A stretch of DNA of 64,000 nucleotides from Eopsaltria australis (GCA_034509425.1 JAVTVJ010011652.1:4393501-4457500), one strand, 5' to 3'; numbered from the stretch's first letter, positions 1-28,693 are shown. Program-made: numbers and translations. Notes: generated from the letters alone by a model not told the origin.

Positions 1-52
1 CAGCGTGCAAGCACAACTGAATTGTGACACTGCACTAAAGAGCACATGATTA

Positions 53-14630
<14,578 letters not shown>

Positions 14631-15180
14631 GTTTGCCAAGGATGGGGTAGGCCCCCCACGCTGTCGTTCAGCCCACCCTCGCCGTCTCTTTCCGGTCCGA
14701 GCGCTCGGCTTGACCGCGGGTCTCCGCCGCCGCTTCCCGCCCCCTCAGCCGCCCCCCGCGTCCCGCACAGGGCCCGCTCACCCCTCACGCAAACAAAATG
14801 GCGGCGGACCCTCCCCGTCCCGTCCTGGCGCGAACCATTCAGCGCCACTTGGAGGGAGAACTGCGGAACAGAGAATGCGCTTCTCTCCCGCCGAAGAAGC
14901 CATACCACGCGGGACAGCGGGAATTTCCTTTCACCGATATTCTAAAGTGCCTCGGTGGTGTTTCAGAGGGCGCTGCGTAGCGGAGAAGGCGGGCCACTCT
15001 GCCTCCCGGGCGCCGGGGTTCCCCCGGGTAGTCGGGCGCAGTGGTTTCTCCCGTCGAGGGGCGGATTGGGCGCCAAAGGCAAGTTGAGGCGAGCGGGCGA
15101 GCGGCGGCTCGCGCCTCTAGGGGGCGCTGCCGGGGCCGCCCTGAGGGGCCGCTTGCGCGGGAGGTGAATTAAAAGCCCGC

Positions 15181-18100
15181 TCTGAAGTCCCGGCTTCTGT
15201 TCGAGGATCTAAAAATAATTTTTTAAAATAAAAATTTTAATAGAAAAAAGGCATCAGCAGCCTTAGGGCCTATGCTGGCGCGCCCCTTGCCCCAGCACAG
15301 CCGCTCCCTCAGCCATCTCCTCCCGGCTGTGTAGGGCTGGGAGCCGAGCTCCGCATCCACAGGGAAAAAGTCTGGGCAAAGGCAAACAAGTGCCCAGGGT
15401 GAGCTGGGCGAACAGCGATGGTGCGAAACATCCTCAGCAAAACAGCTGGGCTGGAGTCCGTGCCTGCTCCTTTACCTCGCAGAGCCACTCTTCAGCTCCC
15501 CGGAGGAGCTGTCAAACACACAAAAACAAGCAAAATGGTGGGAGAGAAATATTAATTTTCACCTAATCTCTTCCAGTTACGGTGATTTCAGGTGGTGTTG
15601 TGACAACAGTTTGGGTGTGATATCTCAGAGATAACGCAATTTTCAATTTGACACTGCTCCTTCAAAACTGCAGCTGTAGCCAGCACTTCCAGACATGCAA
15701 TAGAATTCCTCCACTGAGACTCTTAACACTAATAAAAATTAGATTTAAACAAAAAGGTCTAGTTTCTACCTCTCCTAGATTAATAGATGGATGAATTACT
15801 TTTCTTCCCTAATGGGAAAATCTCCCCAGTCCCAGACATTCTTAAGTGCCATGTGATTAAATGGTTTTACTAACAACCCTTCAAGAGGCTATTGTAACAG
15901 ATTAAGAAATGGTCCATTGTTTCTTCAGAAAACATAGGGCTTAAAAAACTAAAGTGTTTAATGGTTGCTCCACAAACAAATTCAAAATGAAAGTGTCCTG
16001 CCTTTTAAATAGTTCAGTTCAATGGGACTGAGGGAAAACATATTTTCTTTCCATTTTAAAAATCCCTTTCATCTCGGGATTTCAGGGAATTTTAAATCCT
16101 CAAGTCTCACAGCACCTTTGTGGGATTAGTTTGTGATACTAAATTTACTCTTCTTTGCTTTTTCTGGGGTGAAGCGAGTTAGAGATGCTGGTAGTTCAGG
16201 TCCCAGATGCCTGGCCCATCCAAGGAGACTCCTGTCAGGGAGGAGAAGAGACATTAAAAAAATAAACAAAAGTCAGATTCCCCACTTTTCCTTACAACAC
16301 AGTTAAACAATCTTACACCTGGTTAAAAGAATTATTTACATCAATTTTTGTGTTAATATTTTCATGTAAATAAATTGTATGCATTTACACAACCTAGATT
16401 AAACAGAATAACATGTTCTAAATGAACTTGGAACTTTCAAAACCACCGGAAGCACTCAGATGGAAGGAAACAGAAAGATGTTTTGCATATGGATTTGAGA
16501 CTCTGTTGGCACTCCTCAGCAGGCAGTGCAGTCCAACCTCTGCTGAGACACGGCAGCAAGGGTTTTGTCCCAAAAAACATCCAGGATATCTCCTCACTAA
16601 CAACCTTCTCCTGCTAAAGACACAGGTGGACGTGGATGGACCATCCCTGTTTCTCAGGGCAGTAACAGACATAGAAATGTTCTTAAATTGGCAGGTTCTA
16701 AAGTTCATTCCCCTTTGTCTTCTGCTTTTAGAGATACAGAATGCCTTGAGTCACGTTTTAGATATTTCCTTTGTAGTTCAGAAGCTTATTTTCACTTAAT
16801 CATAGACTCTCAGAGCAAGGAATTAATCTTCACGCCCTAAAGAAGGGGTTCAGAGAAACCAGCTGAGGAAAATTTGCCCCTCCTCTTGACTGCCCTTGAC
16901 TGCTGCACTGACATTGTTGTGCCTGAATGCACCAAATCCTCTTGGAAACCCTGCATCAAGCCAAACAGCCCACATCTGGTGCTCCAGACCATTTCCTGTT
17001 GTTGAGGTGCACCAACAAGTGCATCAGTCCATTGTGAACAGGCACAAAGAAGGACCTGGGATCTCTTTTATCCCCAGGTGTTCATTCTCTCTCGAGGACT
17101 TTGGATACACAGCACACTCCGGCAGTTTGGAGAGGGCTCGTGTGCATACAAATGCGCACAGATACCAGGTTATATTTATTCATAGCAATAAAATCACATC
17201 CCACTGATATTCCATCATCAAACACTCTCACCAGTGTGACGTGCTTACAAAAATAGCAACGGTATTCATTAAGGATTAAGTGGCAAATGATTGTTTGGTT
17301 CAAAGAGTGTTTCAAATACTCAAATAAGGCCCCTGCACACAGGTTTTGTCACATAGCTTTTAGGGATTGTACTTGAGGGAGCGGAATGGTGGGGTATGTA
17401 TTATATTTTCTGTTATTCTTTTGGTTTTGTAGTACTTGCTGAAAATATGCTTCCAACCCAAGTGTGATGCATGTCATTTTTATTCTGTCAAGCTGCTGTG
17501 GCTGTAGGAGTGCAGGAAGCTGGCAGCTCGTAAAACAGCGCTCTATATTCAGAACCTGCAAACATACAATCAGTGCTTGCACTCGAGGAGTTCACCTTGC
17601 TTCAGTAGGTGCTGCAGAGATTTTTTCCATGGCTCTGCTTTATAAGCAGTGTTTTTGTATAAATATGCTAGAATTAGGCATTAGCACCAGAAAGGAGGAA
17701 GTGGGAACGCTGCTTTAATTCATCCAGGCTTCATCAGCATAAAAATACGTCAAGCATTTCTTTCATGAAACTTAATGGGAGCACATATAGATGGGATTTC
17801 AGTTCTGTAGAATTTTTTTCTCTCTTCTCAAATAGAATTTCTCTCAGAAAATAAATGTTAAACCTATTGTGGGGAGGGACAAAGCACTTTAAGTGTTATT
17901 AACCTCTTCTATTACCACTTTCAGTTGCGAACCAACACGTGTATAGACTGCTTTCATTCATGAATACTGCAATCACTGAGGTATTTACTGCCTTTTTCAA
18001 ATGCCTGTAGAAATCAGTAGGTTCACAACATCAATCCCTTGTGCTCCATCCCTTGAAATCATTAGGGGAGGCAGAACTTCTGGAGACAGTTCTTAGTGCT

Positions 18101-19385
18101 GGTGTTGCAGCAGGATCTCAGGAGCAAACCAGGGAACCTGGATTTTGGTTGACACTTTGATTACACCCTGCAGAAACCAGTGTTCAATGGCACTTTGAAA
18201 TCATGAGCAGATACTCTAATGTTCTACTTCCAGGCTGGGAAACAAAGGCAGTGAGACAGTATCTTCCCGAGGTCAAACAGGGTAACTGTGGGAAACCAAA
18301 AAATACCTTTCCTCTTAAACCAAGCCTGAATCCTGAGGCAGCAGGGCCATAATGCATCTTTCTCTCACCTTTGAACTCATTTTAGCAGGCAAAGTGAGAG
18401 AAGCCAGTGCTTTCTGGACAGACCCTGGCACGTGCATCCATCCCAGTGCACACAACCCACCAGGCTTTTGAGGGACAAGGAGCACTTATGCTGAAAAGAA
18501 TGCAAGCCAACCACACATGGGCTTGCTTTCCAGCAATTTCTTTTTGTCTTGAACAAATTACTGAGCCCTGTTGCTCTCAAACTCTGTAGTCACCCGTGCC
18601 TTGCAGTGCAGAGTCTGACACCTCACCAGAACCTGCAGAAATGTCTCTAATTTTGACAGTGAGCAACCGCCTGCCACAAAACTTAGAAGAGGGAGCCCTA
18701 AGCCTGCAAGAGCCTTAAAAGAATCTCAGTTTGGTAAGGGGTGGATATAATTACAGGTTCAGATGCTGGCTGCACAACGTTAGCCCATGATATCTCTGTT
18801 CCGTGGTGGGTACCTGGTTTTATCACCTACAGACCCTTTTCTTGCTCTTTTTTGTCTCCTGCTCCCTGCACACCACAGTGTGCCCCGAGGGGTGCCAGGG
18901 TGGTAAGCTGTACTGGGGAATTAGCTGGGAGGCATCTATATGAAAAATATGCATGAAAAGCAGCAGAGGGATTTTTTTATTATTATTTTCCTTTTCTGAC
19001 TCAATTTCTAGTCACTTTAAACAACTCAAAACAGCCTCTTTTTAAAAATAACGAAGTTTCTCTTGATCACCATGATTCTTTGAACGTGTAAAGTTAAATA
19101 ATTTTTTTTTACTGTTTTCATCCATAAACCCTTTAATCCAACAACATTTTAAGAAAGTAAACATGTTTGTCAAGAAGAGAGTGGCAGGGTAAAACATCGG
19201 CATAAAACGAACAACAGAGAAAGGCTCCTTTTTGAAAAGAGCGTAGGTTATTATGAATGAATCTACTGCAGGTTTATTAAAGGAAACTACTAAGGTTGTT
19301 TTGCTCATCATCTTTCAGACGGGTCTCTCTGTGAATAAAACGTGGTTGTGGTTGAATGAATTTCCCTCGCTTCACCAATTTCACG
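15181..19385. other. Intergenic DNA upstream of SMC3
   Basis: No gene supported. The open frames are short and lack codon structure. At 18236-18300 a phrase resembling the 'gggaaac...cccgaggtca' part of MIR-type SINEs is present, too decayed to call firmly. Confidence 0.7.
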
Positions 19386-19535
19386 AATGAAGGCATTGCG
19401 CACCCGCGGAGCGAGCCCGCGGCCGGGGCCGTGCCGGGAGCGCTGCCGGCAGGCGGCGCGGGGCTCCGGCCGCGGGGCCACCAGGGCCACATCCCGCCCG
19501 AGGGGGGACCAGCGGTGCTGTCCTTTGCTGCCATG
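19386..19535. promoter_or_regulatory. Isolated CpG-rich block
   Basis: About 120-150 bp of dense CpG (repeated GCGG, CCGCGG and CGGCCG) inside AT-rich intergenic DNA, 4.2 kb upstream of the SMC3 island and 8 kb beyond the DUSP5 3' end. Open frames of 65-90 codons cross it in several frames on both strands, so coding cannot be inferred. It could be an enhancer, an orphan CpG island or the first exon of a non-coding RNA. Confidence 0.5.
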
Positions 19536-22500
19536 CAGCAAGCAGCTTTGATGCATTTGGAAATTTTGTGAAAGAAAGCACTACTCTCTGTTTTCTCTAT
19601 TTTAAACGCCAGGGAAGGGAAGGGACCTGCGCTGGGCTGTTTATAGGGTCAGCTGTGCTGGAAGGCATCCAGAGATGCAACTCCAGACCTGTTTTTGGAT
19701 GTGTCAAACACGAAGGAGAAGCGACTCCAGGATGCTGGATCCCACAGATCTGTTGCACCCAGTAGCTGCCCGAGCAGTGAGGGTGGCAGCCCCCAGCATC
19801 CCTTGGCTTGTAGGGGCTGTCCTGAAGGGAGCCTGGGTCAGCCCCAGCTCACAGGCATCAGGGCAAGGGGGTGGCTTCTTTCAGGAGGCTGTCTGACATT
19901 CCTGAGCCCATCCATCAGCAGGGCTCAGGGACAGCCCATGGAGGACAGGATCAACTGGTTCTCATCAAAATAAATATAAACAAAGGTAGAAATCTGAAGA
20001 CCTATTTAATCCCTAGCTCCAGCTGAAAGATTGCCAGCTCAGACGGCAGTACAAGACTAGGAAATCAGGAGGTGAATTGAAAGCAGTCAATTTTACTTCC
20101 AAAAAATCTCCTCATGTTCAAGCAAGCAGTAAATGCAATGATGACAGTAAGAGAGCCACACAGACATACATACACGTCGCCCATCTGCAGGACTGGCTGC
20201 TTGCTCGGAAGGTGTGTCTGCAGGAAAACTGATTCCTGTTCTTACACAAGAGGGGGTGAGTGACCAAGGGGAAGCAGCGGTGCCTTTCTTGGCGCTGGAG
20301 GTGTTGCTGGTTTGATTACATCATTGACCAAAGGGATATTTCGCTACTTGTTCCCAGCAGTGGCAGGACACAGACTGACTGAGGGCCATGGAGACTCCTT
20401 GGAGAAACTGGGGGATGGATGCAGAGAAATCTCTGAATGTCTGCACTCAGCACATGTGATGAACCAGACTGTGGGGCAGGGGCAGAAACAGCCTGTGTAG
20501 GTCTGTGACCCAGACCAGCTCATTTTGGGGCAGCCTTTTCAGTCTCTGTGGCCAGTACAAACAAAATTACATTTGACAGAGATGCCAGACTGCATATCTG
20601 ACTTCCACAGAGCATCCTGAAATTCTGAAAAAAAACCTTTTCCCCTTGCCTCTGCTCCTAATTAGCACCCTGGGAGGAGATGGCTGCAGTAAATTCGTAA
20701 TTAGATTAGAACAAAAGTAGCTATTTAGACTGACCACATCCACTCAACAAAGTAATACATATTTAAATTGAAGAATCACATCAGAATCACACTGCCTGGG
20801 CTTTACGCCCTCTTCAAGCCATGAGTCTACAGCCTCGGGATCCACAAACAAATGTGAATTTTTTAACCAGAGCACCAAAACGAGCCCCAGGAAAAGGCAA
20901 CCTCCTTTCTGCAAGACATTTTCACACTAAGGCAGGTGAGTTGCTGACCTTATGGCATCTGACTGACTTTAACAAGCTGCAGCAACTTCACCTGACACCG
21001 AGTGGCCTCCCCTAAGTGTGAAATTTCCCCCTGTGCTTTGAAGATCAAAGGAAAGCAAAGATAACTTCCAGTTTTGTCATGGAAATTAAAACCACTGCCT
21101 CAGGGACTATCTCGGGCCTCACTCCCCATTAGCGCTCAGCATTTCTCAGGCTCTTCCCAGGCGGAGCCCAGGGACAGCAGGACATTCCCCTCGCACACCC
21201 AAGCTGGCAGGCTTCACCGCTGTAATTTTCACCCTTCGGTCCCGATAATAGGCACCTTTATTATCTTTTCCAGTCCTCCAAGGAAGTGTCTTGCTGTTTA
21301 TTCTACACGATCACTCCTAGCCCTGGCCTGCTGTGCCTGCTGCCTCTTCTTGCACCCCCAGCTCCCTCTCAGAGGGGAGGGAGATGGAGAAGGAAATGAG
21401 AAGAGAAACCAAGAACAGTGTCTGAAGCCTCTTGGCAGCCTCCCCTGCTGTCTGCAGACATTCCCCACGTGTCCCGACAACCTTTCCCCAGGATCCCACA
21501 AGCCACAGCACTGAGAGTGGCAGTAGCTGCCTATGCAGAAGTCTTTTGCTTCCCCCTTCTTCACGGCTGAAGCGATTCCCCATCAGATGCCACAGACAAG
21601 TCTGGAAAAACTCCTCTCAGCTGCGTTTAGTAATCAGAACTGCCAGGAGCCACTTTAACACTTAGAGCACAGGGAACAATTTACCCTCCCCTCCTCTCCA
21701 CTGGTGGCCCCTGATCAATTCTCCCGAGCATATCCGCCTGCGTCTGTCATGCCGACTGCCAGAAAGCCAGCTGCTCTTCACAGCTGGATTCAGTAAACTG
21801 AGCCATGTCAATGCTTTAGCACTCGGTAGCACACAGATTTCTTACCACCCACCCAGGGCTCCCATCGCCTGGCAGAGCGGCTGTGGTGGCTGCCTGAAAG
21901 TGCTCCACAATTGGTTTTGTTTTTAACTAAGTAATAGATTATATCCTGGGGGAAAAAGGAAAAAAAAAAAAAAACAACCCACAAAAAACCAAAAGCAAAA
22001 CCTCACAATAAACTCTCTCTTCTAATAGGGAACATATGGACTCACGAGCACAGTACAATAAATACATCATGGTAACAAGATTTTGATCTTAGGATAGTCT
22101 TTGTCATGGGTCTCATGTGCATTGCAAACATATGAAAAAAGCTTTATGCCTTTCTCAGAATGAGATTGATATCATTATCCCTGATGCAACACAGGATGCA
22201 GAGACGTACAGATAAGCCTGTAAGAAACATTTAGAGAGAAATTCAGGTTCACTCTAGCACCAAAATGCTTCTTGCATGAGCAAAGCCACATCAGCAAAGC
22301 TCTCTTTTACCAACAGAGCAGAAATATTCTCTGCAGAAGTGAGCTGTCCTGTGGAAAACACAGTTTTGCTGCTCCAGTCCTTTTCTATATACTCAAGGGA
22401 TGCATCTGGTCAGCTTGGTCAGTCCAGGTCTCACTCACTTCCTTTATGCTTTTGACAAATGTGGCTGTGCCAGCAGGAGCAGCTGCATCACTTGCCCTGG

Positions 22501-25500
22501 AAATCCACAGGCAGAGCCCACAATTGATCCCAGACTGCCTGACCCCCGGCTCTCTGTTAGCCACAGTAATTACTCGGGGCAATGTGGGCATTGCTAGGGA
22601 GACCTCAGGCTGAAAGCATATCTAGGAGATGAGCACAGCTCTGCTCCATCCCTGCTAGGAATCTGCTTCTCCCTGGCCAGCCGGATGGAAGTTAATGGTC
22701 GTGCTGGAATTCGTGTAAATTGATTTTCCAGTTAACTTGACTTAACGTGATTGGAGATGTTAGAGCAGGGAGGATATACCCATTGTTCCAGTTGAGTCCT
22801 GTAGACCTCAAATGCCATTTCAGTGCAGAAGCAAGTTTTACTTCCAATTAGAACAAATGGCTCCTTAAAATAAAGATTTAATGGAAAGATTCATCCGAAT
22901 TCCGTTGTGTTCGGGGGCCTTTCTCCCCACCAAGGCAATAGGCTTTGGTTCAGGGCCTGGAGGCAGCTCACAATGTATGGGCAATTTAATAACCAGAGAT
23001 GACTCACCCACTGTCTGCTTTACAAAGGAATCTCAGAAATGGAGTATCACTGCGACAGAAATAAACTGCTATTCACACACAGACAACCCCCCACCCCAAA
23101 AAAAAAAAAAAAAAAAAAAAAAAAAGAAAATAAAAGAGAGCACATAAAACTATTAAAACTGCATTGTCATTTCACTTGGGAGGCATAAACCTGGTCAAAT
23201 TAACACTTACTCACATGTATATCTTTACTAACACGATTAGCTCAGAAAGTCAAATCTGGAAAAATGGTTATGCCAAGGGGGTTTGAAGTTTGAATTGAGG
23301 CCTTTATCAGTTTGCCTTTCATTCCCAAGCCTCTAACAGTCCCAGCAGATCAGAAACCTTTATGTGGTGCTTGTTCTGAAGTCCTAATCGTGACTGCAGC
23401 AAGCATGGGCTGAGGCTGGGGCAGGATTTATACTAAAGGTCTTCCCACTTTTCCTCATTCTTAGTGTGTCTTATGGGTCCCATGGATCCCATGCAAGCTT
23501 GTGTCCTAGAGCTGCTTTCCACCCAGGATCTTCCCAGCACACGTCATATTCTGGGATATGAGAACAATCCCTGACAGGAATATGGGAGTCCTCAGGCAAT
23601 GCTGTTCCTGAGGCTCTTTAAGGTTCTTTCCCCCTTTCTGTCTACCATGGTCACTCCTGATCTTGAGTTACTGCCTTTATAGGTTTGTTTGGTGTCCTGC
23701 TAGGATTCCCAGAAGCTACAAACAACAGCCAGTCACCTCGATGGGGCAGGCTAGTACATGAAAGGGATATCTAGGGGCCATAAATCCTCTTCAATAGCTA
23801 GACAAGGCTGGAAGAAGTGCTGAGCATTACAGCTATTACTGCAGAAGCCATTTGTCTTGGTAACCTTTATGTTTCCTGCAAGTGTTCACAGGCAGGACAT
23901 ACAGGGATGTATCACCAGTGCTGATGGAAAACACGAATGGATTTCATAAGCCTTACTTAGATGTCAGAGTACTTTGAATTTTGAAGCTGAAATAAAAAGA
24001 TTGAAATGACCCCAAAGTTTCTAACGCAGCCGTAAAATAAAGTAGGACTTTACAACTGAGGCCCTGGTGTCAGAACTCCATTTGATTTTCTCTGATGACT
24101 CAACCTATTTCACAAGCTATTTTCATATTCCTTATTTAGCAAACTTACTCATGTCTCAGTAAAAGCCTACGATGTGATAAAGCCAAGAAACCGTAAAGTG
24201 TGGTACTGGTAACACCTCCCACGTAAAAAAAAATCCTACTTCCATATTTATGCAGCTCTGCAAATTGGTTCCTGCCTTTTTCTCCCCAGAGAATGAGCTG
24301 GCAGTGTGTCTACTCTCCAATTAACATGAAGCTGTGAAGAGTGGAGATGGAGGGTCAAATTCACCATACCTGGGGCCTCACACATTTTTTTTTTCCATGT
24401 TACAGGCACATTTGGACTTTTGACTTCCCTGCAAGGCGAGTGTTGTTTTTAGCATACAAATGACAATGCCTGCAGAATATCTTCTTCATTCATGCTTTGT
24501 CTCCTAAAAAAAGAAGCTCCCACCAAAAAGCAAGGAGCTGAGGAGAGCTACCTACCTTGTGCTGCTCAGGGGCTGGGGGTGAGCACCTCAGCACTGACTG
24601 CCCATGGATCAGGTCTATTTTACCTGGGTTTTACTGGTCAGGATGCAATTTCTGCCTTTTGGAAAGCTCTTCAGGCAGGAAGCAGAAGAAGCTGGAGAAA
24701 GCCTATGCTTTGTAACCAGAATAGACTGCAAATCACACCAGCAAATGTATGGACTAAAAAGACACTTAGGGACACTTAAGGACAACACCCACTCATCCAA
24801 CTCCACCCTAGATTTCTTCACAATCTGATTTGCAATGATGTAAAGATATGTATTTTTTGTGGGAGTTTCTTGAATGCCTTTTTCTCTTGGAGACAGAAAG
24901 GAGAGGCGGCATGTGCAAAAGCAGAGCCAGAGGCTGAGCAACTGCACTCATGCTTGTGACAGAACTGCTCCTTGCAAGCCTAAAAGCAAGGGACCAAAAG
25001 CTATGTGGCACAAGCCCTGTTCAGTCCCCCAGGGTCTGAAATGGGTCCTGAGTGGCACCAAGCTGTCGAGGACACAAAGGTGCACCATCAGGAGTGTGAA
25101 TGAAGAGATGGCACATCCCAGCACAGTTCTGAACTAGCACTTCCACAGGCAATAGAACTTGCAAAATCCCCTTTCCTCTGACATTTCCTCTCATCTTCTT
25201 TGGATTCTGGTATCATAATGGGTAAGCTCTAATCAAAGCTTTGTCTCAGAGTATACCATTCCTGCCATCTTTCCCTCATTTGCCTCTTCTGAAGTCTAAA
25301 AGCATCCTGATAACAGCCTTCCCCTTGCTGTTATAGCTACAAAGGCCTCTACTTTCCATCAGAATTTTGTTTTTGAGGTCCCTATTCCTCTGCAAAGCTT
25401 AGCTGGCAGAAGGACACAGGCACATTGAACCAGTTAGTTCAGCCTCCACCCTTCAGCTCTGACATTCCCCACACACTTGCCTGATCTGAGCTTCCATCCT

Positions 25501-27434
25501 TAGCAATGAGTCACTCAAACCCAAGCTCATTGAGGCTATGAAAGCCTCCTATATCTTCCATCCTACCAAATCCGGTGAATTTTCTCAGTGTACAAACCAC
25601 AAAACACTGTTGGAACTGTTCCTTTCCCTAAGCATGGAGGTACCTATTGTGTGGTGCTGTCTGGAAGCAGAGAGTCAGGGGCCCTGCCCTGAACATGTGA
25701 GTTCAAACACATAGCCTTTTCCCAGGTAAGTGCCATCCCATTTGAAACACTCACCTTCACATTACTGCTCAGATCCTCAGCTCCTTCTTTCCTGTGGGAG
25801 CAGCATGGCCAGGAAGGAAGGAGGGCACACTCTCAGATGGCTGCGATGTCCCCTCAGAGAGCTAGGCTCTGCCAAATTGGCCAAGGGACTGAGCTGGGGG
25901 CAGAGGTCTCACACCAGCACTGAAATAGCAGAGCAGGCACCAGCATGAGCATGGGAACCCTCTGGGAGGCAGCATTTGCATCCCACTCTGACTTGGATGC
26001 TGGGACTTCCTTCTGCTGGAAAGAGAGGTGGACTGAGACCAGCCAAGAGGAGACCCCTGCCCTGGGCAGGAGCATAAACCTCGATCTCCTGTGTCCAGGC
26101 ATAACAACAACTCCTCTTCAGGCTCCCACAGGGCTGTGGTCTTCTATCCTTCCTGAATCCCAGCCCAGCATCTCCCCCTGCTACCACTATCCACCAACAC
26201 ACTGTGCTTTAAGCCCAAGGTAAGAGTCCTTCCAAACACAAAGCAGCTGCCTTCCCTCTCTGCTAAATACCTGGCTCCTCTCCTGGCCTGTGATCTTTTC
26301 CATCTGCCTTGGTCAAATCTGTCAAGGTCAGAAGTCCCTCTGTTAACCCCTTCAGCCCACAGCCTTGTACCCTGCAGGTTCCCATCATTGGCTCTGCAGA
26401 GGGTTTCAGCTTTCTCATCCTCAAGAAACAAAGCTGGTTGTCCACCCAGAAGGGTTTAGTGCAGTTTTAATGAGAACTGTTGGCTGCTCTGTTTCTGTCC
26501 ATGTTGCAGGTCTCAGTACTCTGGACGTGGCCACTCTCATTGAGCCCAACAGCCTTTCTGCTTGTGTGCTTGTGTGGGCTGACAGGCAGAAAGCCTTTTC
26601 CAGAGTTCCCCAAGGGGACCAATAGGTCTTTCAGAAAATTAATTGATCTGCTCTTACTAGATCATCTGCATTACCTCCCTGGCTGCTGGTTGGTTCTCAT
26701 GTCCAGGTTTTCCAGAGCCCAGGCAGGGTTGCTAACACATCCCTCTGACACTGGGGAAGAAATCCAAGGCACATCTGCAATAAGACCTTCTCATCTGTCA
26801 GATTTGCTTCCCTGGGGGTAGGAAGTTACAGATGGATGCATATGTGCACACATGCTGTGTAACCCAGATATTTGCCATAAATTTTTCAACTCCATAATTT
26901 GGAATTGCATATCATAAATATGCTGCAGTGATGAGCCAGAAAAAGCCTAGAAACTTCAAGATGAAAAGGGGTATGAAATGCATCAGACATGTTGGTACTT
27001 CTTACTTGATTTTTTTTTCATTTAAAAAAGTGAAAAGACAAGTATTACCCACATGTCCTTGTTCCTGGCACCCAGAGGTGCCCACAAGCTTCTCTCTAAG
27101 GACCAGGGCATGTAGCATCCCTCGTCATGAGCTAGAAGAAAGTGGGGGCCGTGCCTAGTTCAGATTTTCATCTTCAGCAAGATGGTAAATCTTATATAAA
27201 ACATGCATGAATCAAAACAGAAGTGCCTGCCCAGCTGCTGGGAAGTGACGCCACTGTGACTCATGTCATTCTGTTTAAAACAATCCTCCCCCTCACCTTC
27301 TCCCCTCCGTAGTGATGCACCTTGGTGGCTTTTCAGCACAGAGCACAGTGATACTTTCCCATCTCTTTTACCTTCTTACACCACTTATACACCATGGTGT
27401 TTTTCCCAGGTGACCTCTCCTGCCACCAATAGCT
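19536..27434. other. Intergenic DNA between DUSP5 3' end and SMC3
   Basis: No gene supported. It holds an A-rich/C tract at 21952-22003, a run of 28 A at 23098-23125, and otherwise unremarkable sequence. Confidence 0.75.
23098..23125. repeat. Poly(A) run
   Basis: 28 consecutive A preceded by a C-rich stretch (CCCCCCACCCC). It may be a mononucleotide microsatellite or the tail of an old retroposed copy; no recognisable body precedes it. Confidence 0.9.
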
Positions 27435-27452
27435 CCAAGCACAACAAACAGC

Positions 27453-27458
27453 TTTATT
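27453..27458 (-). terminator. DUSP5: Distal DUSP5 poly(A) signal
   Basis: AATAAA on the minus strand, followed by a GT-rich stretch (GCTGTTTGTTGTGCTTGG) that looks like a downstream cleavage element. A second AATAAA lies 24 bp upstream at 27477-27482. Confidence 0.6.
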
Positions 27459-27976
27459 TTCCTGGCATTTTTTTCCTTTATTATTTTTTACACTCCATAA
27501 AAACCATTGTAGGTTTTCTTTCACATTCACGAGATCTCCTGGAAATTATTGCCATTTCCCATACATATTACATATTAAAAAATAATAAAAAGGTCAACAG
27601 ACACAGACACTCATTCTGAACTCCCTGTGGACACAGAGCCAATGTGAGCAAGACAGAAATCATTTCTTCTGGACAAAGGCTGACTAGAGGTGACCACACT
27701 AAGCAAGTCACATAACACTGAAAAAGACCACTTGACCACACACGATACACAACGGGAACACTTGGGAAGGGATGGAGAAAAAGTTATCTTGGAGCTGAAA
27801 GCTTGTCAGGTTTTTTTGGTGTGAAGTCCAGCAGTTACAGTGTTTTACAGTGTTATCTGATGGGAAGTGGACGTGATGAGGATTGTGGAGACATTCAAGT
27901 ATTCTAGGGCTGTTCTTAAATAACAGATGGGAGGATAATAGCTCAGCAGGGTAGCTGATAGATGTTAAGTCCCTGC

Positions 27977-27982
27977 TTTATT
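27977..27982 (-). terminator. DUSP5: Possible proximal DUSP5 poly(A) signal
   Basis: AATAAA on the minus strand about 710 bases after the stop. Use would give a shorter 3'UTR; another AATAAA at 28314-28319 is also possible. Confidence 0.35.
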
Positions 27983-28693
27983 TAAAAGCACATCCAGTAC
28001 AAAGGCAAATACGGAAGTACAGGAAATGCCACACCTGAATGGACCCACTGGTCGGGGTTGGTATCCAGTTACACCGTGGACAATACCTGACACTTCAGAG
28101 GCTGGAGCAGGAGAGGGGATTTTCACCTGGTTGTGCAACAGTGTCCTGGGAAAGGCACTCCCTCTCCCCACTCCAGCCCTTTGCTACCTGAAACATGACA
28201 CAGGAGAGGGGAGGAGGAGAGCCAGAGAAAGATTTGAATGAATTTTCACTTCCACCACCTCTGTGGTTGCAAAGGTAGTGCTTTTCATTTTGCTTTCTTC
28301 CCTGCTGCTGCTGTTTATTGCTTGAAACTTTAAATAAGGGTATTTTCAAAAATAAGATTGGAAGGAGATGGGAACAGAGAATATACTAAATGGATTTCTC
28401 ATTGCTCCCCAGGAATCTGGAAATACAGTAGTGGGTGCACATTGTGTGGTTAAAACCCTAAAAAAGCACTTTGTATTCTTTTCTTTAAAAAAAGCACAAT
28501 AAAAGTTCAGAAAACCTGCCATGCTTAGACCACTTGCATCTTACAGTCACAGCATACGGGAAGTGTGACCCATGACAGCCACTCCATCTCAGAGTAAGTG
28601 GATGAAGTTTCTCTATTGCACATTCATGAAATGTTCTTTTTGGGGATCACAGTTTGGATCAGGACCACACCAGCTCCGGGCTCCCCATGGTGT

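Larger units (their letters stand above)
27435..28693 (-). other. DUSP5: DUSP5 3'UTR
   Basis: About 1.25 kb, estimated from the poly(A) signals; the length is close to the human 3'UTR. On the minus strand it carries AUUUA motifs at 28387-28391, 28331-28335 and 27917-27921, as in unstable immediate-early mRNAs. The end is inferred. Confidence 0.6.

Noticed and set aside
14919..14928. NF-kB-like GGGAATTTCC in the SMC3 island as evidence of inflammatory control
   Set aside because: A single short match without supporting context; kept only as a motif note.
23098..23125. Poly(A) run as the tail of a processed pseudogene
   Set aside because: The sequence upstream shows no gene-like or repeat-like body.
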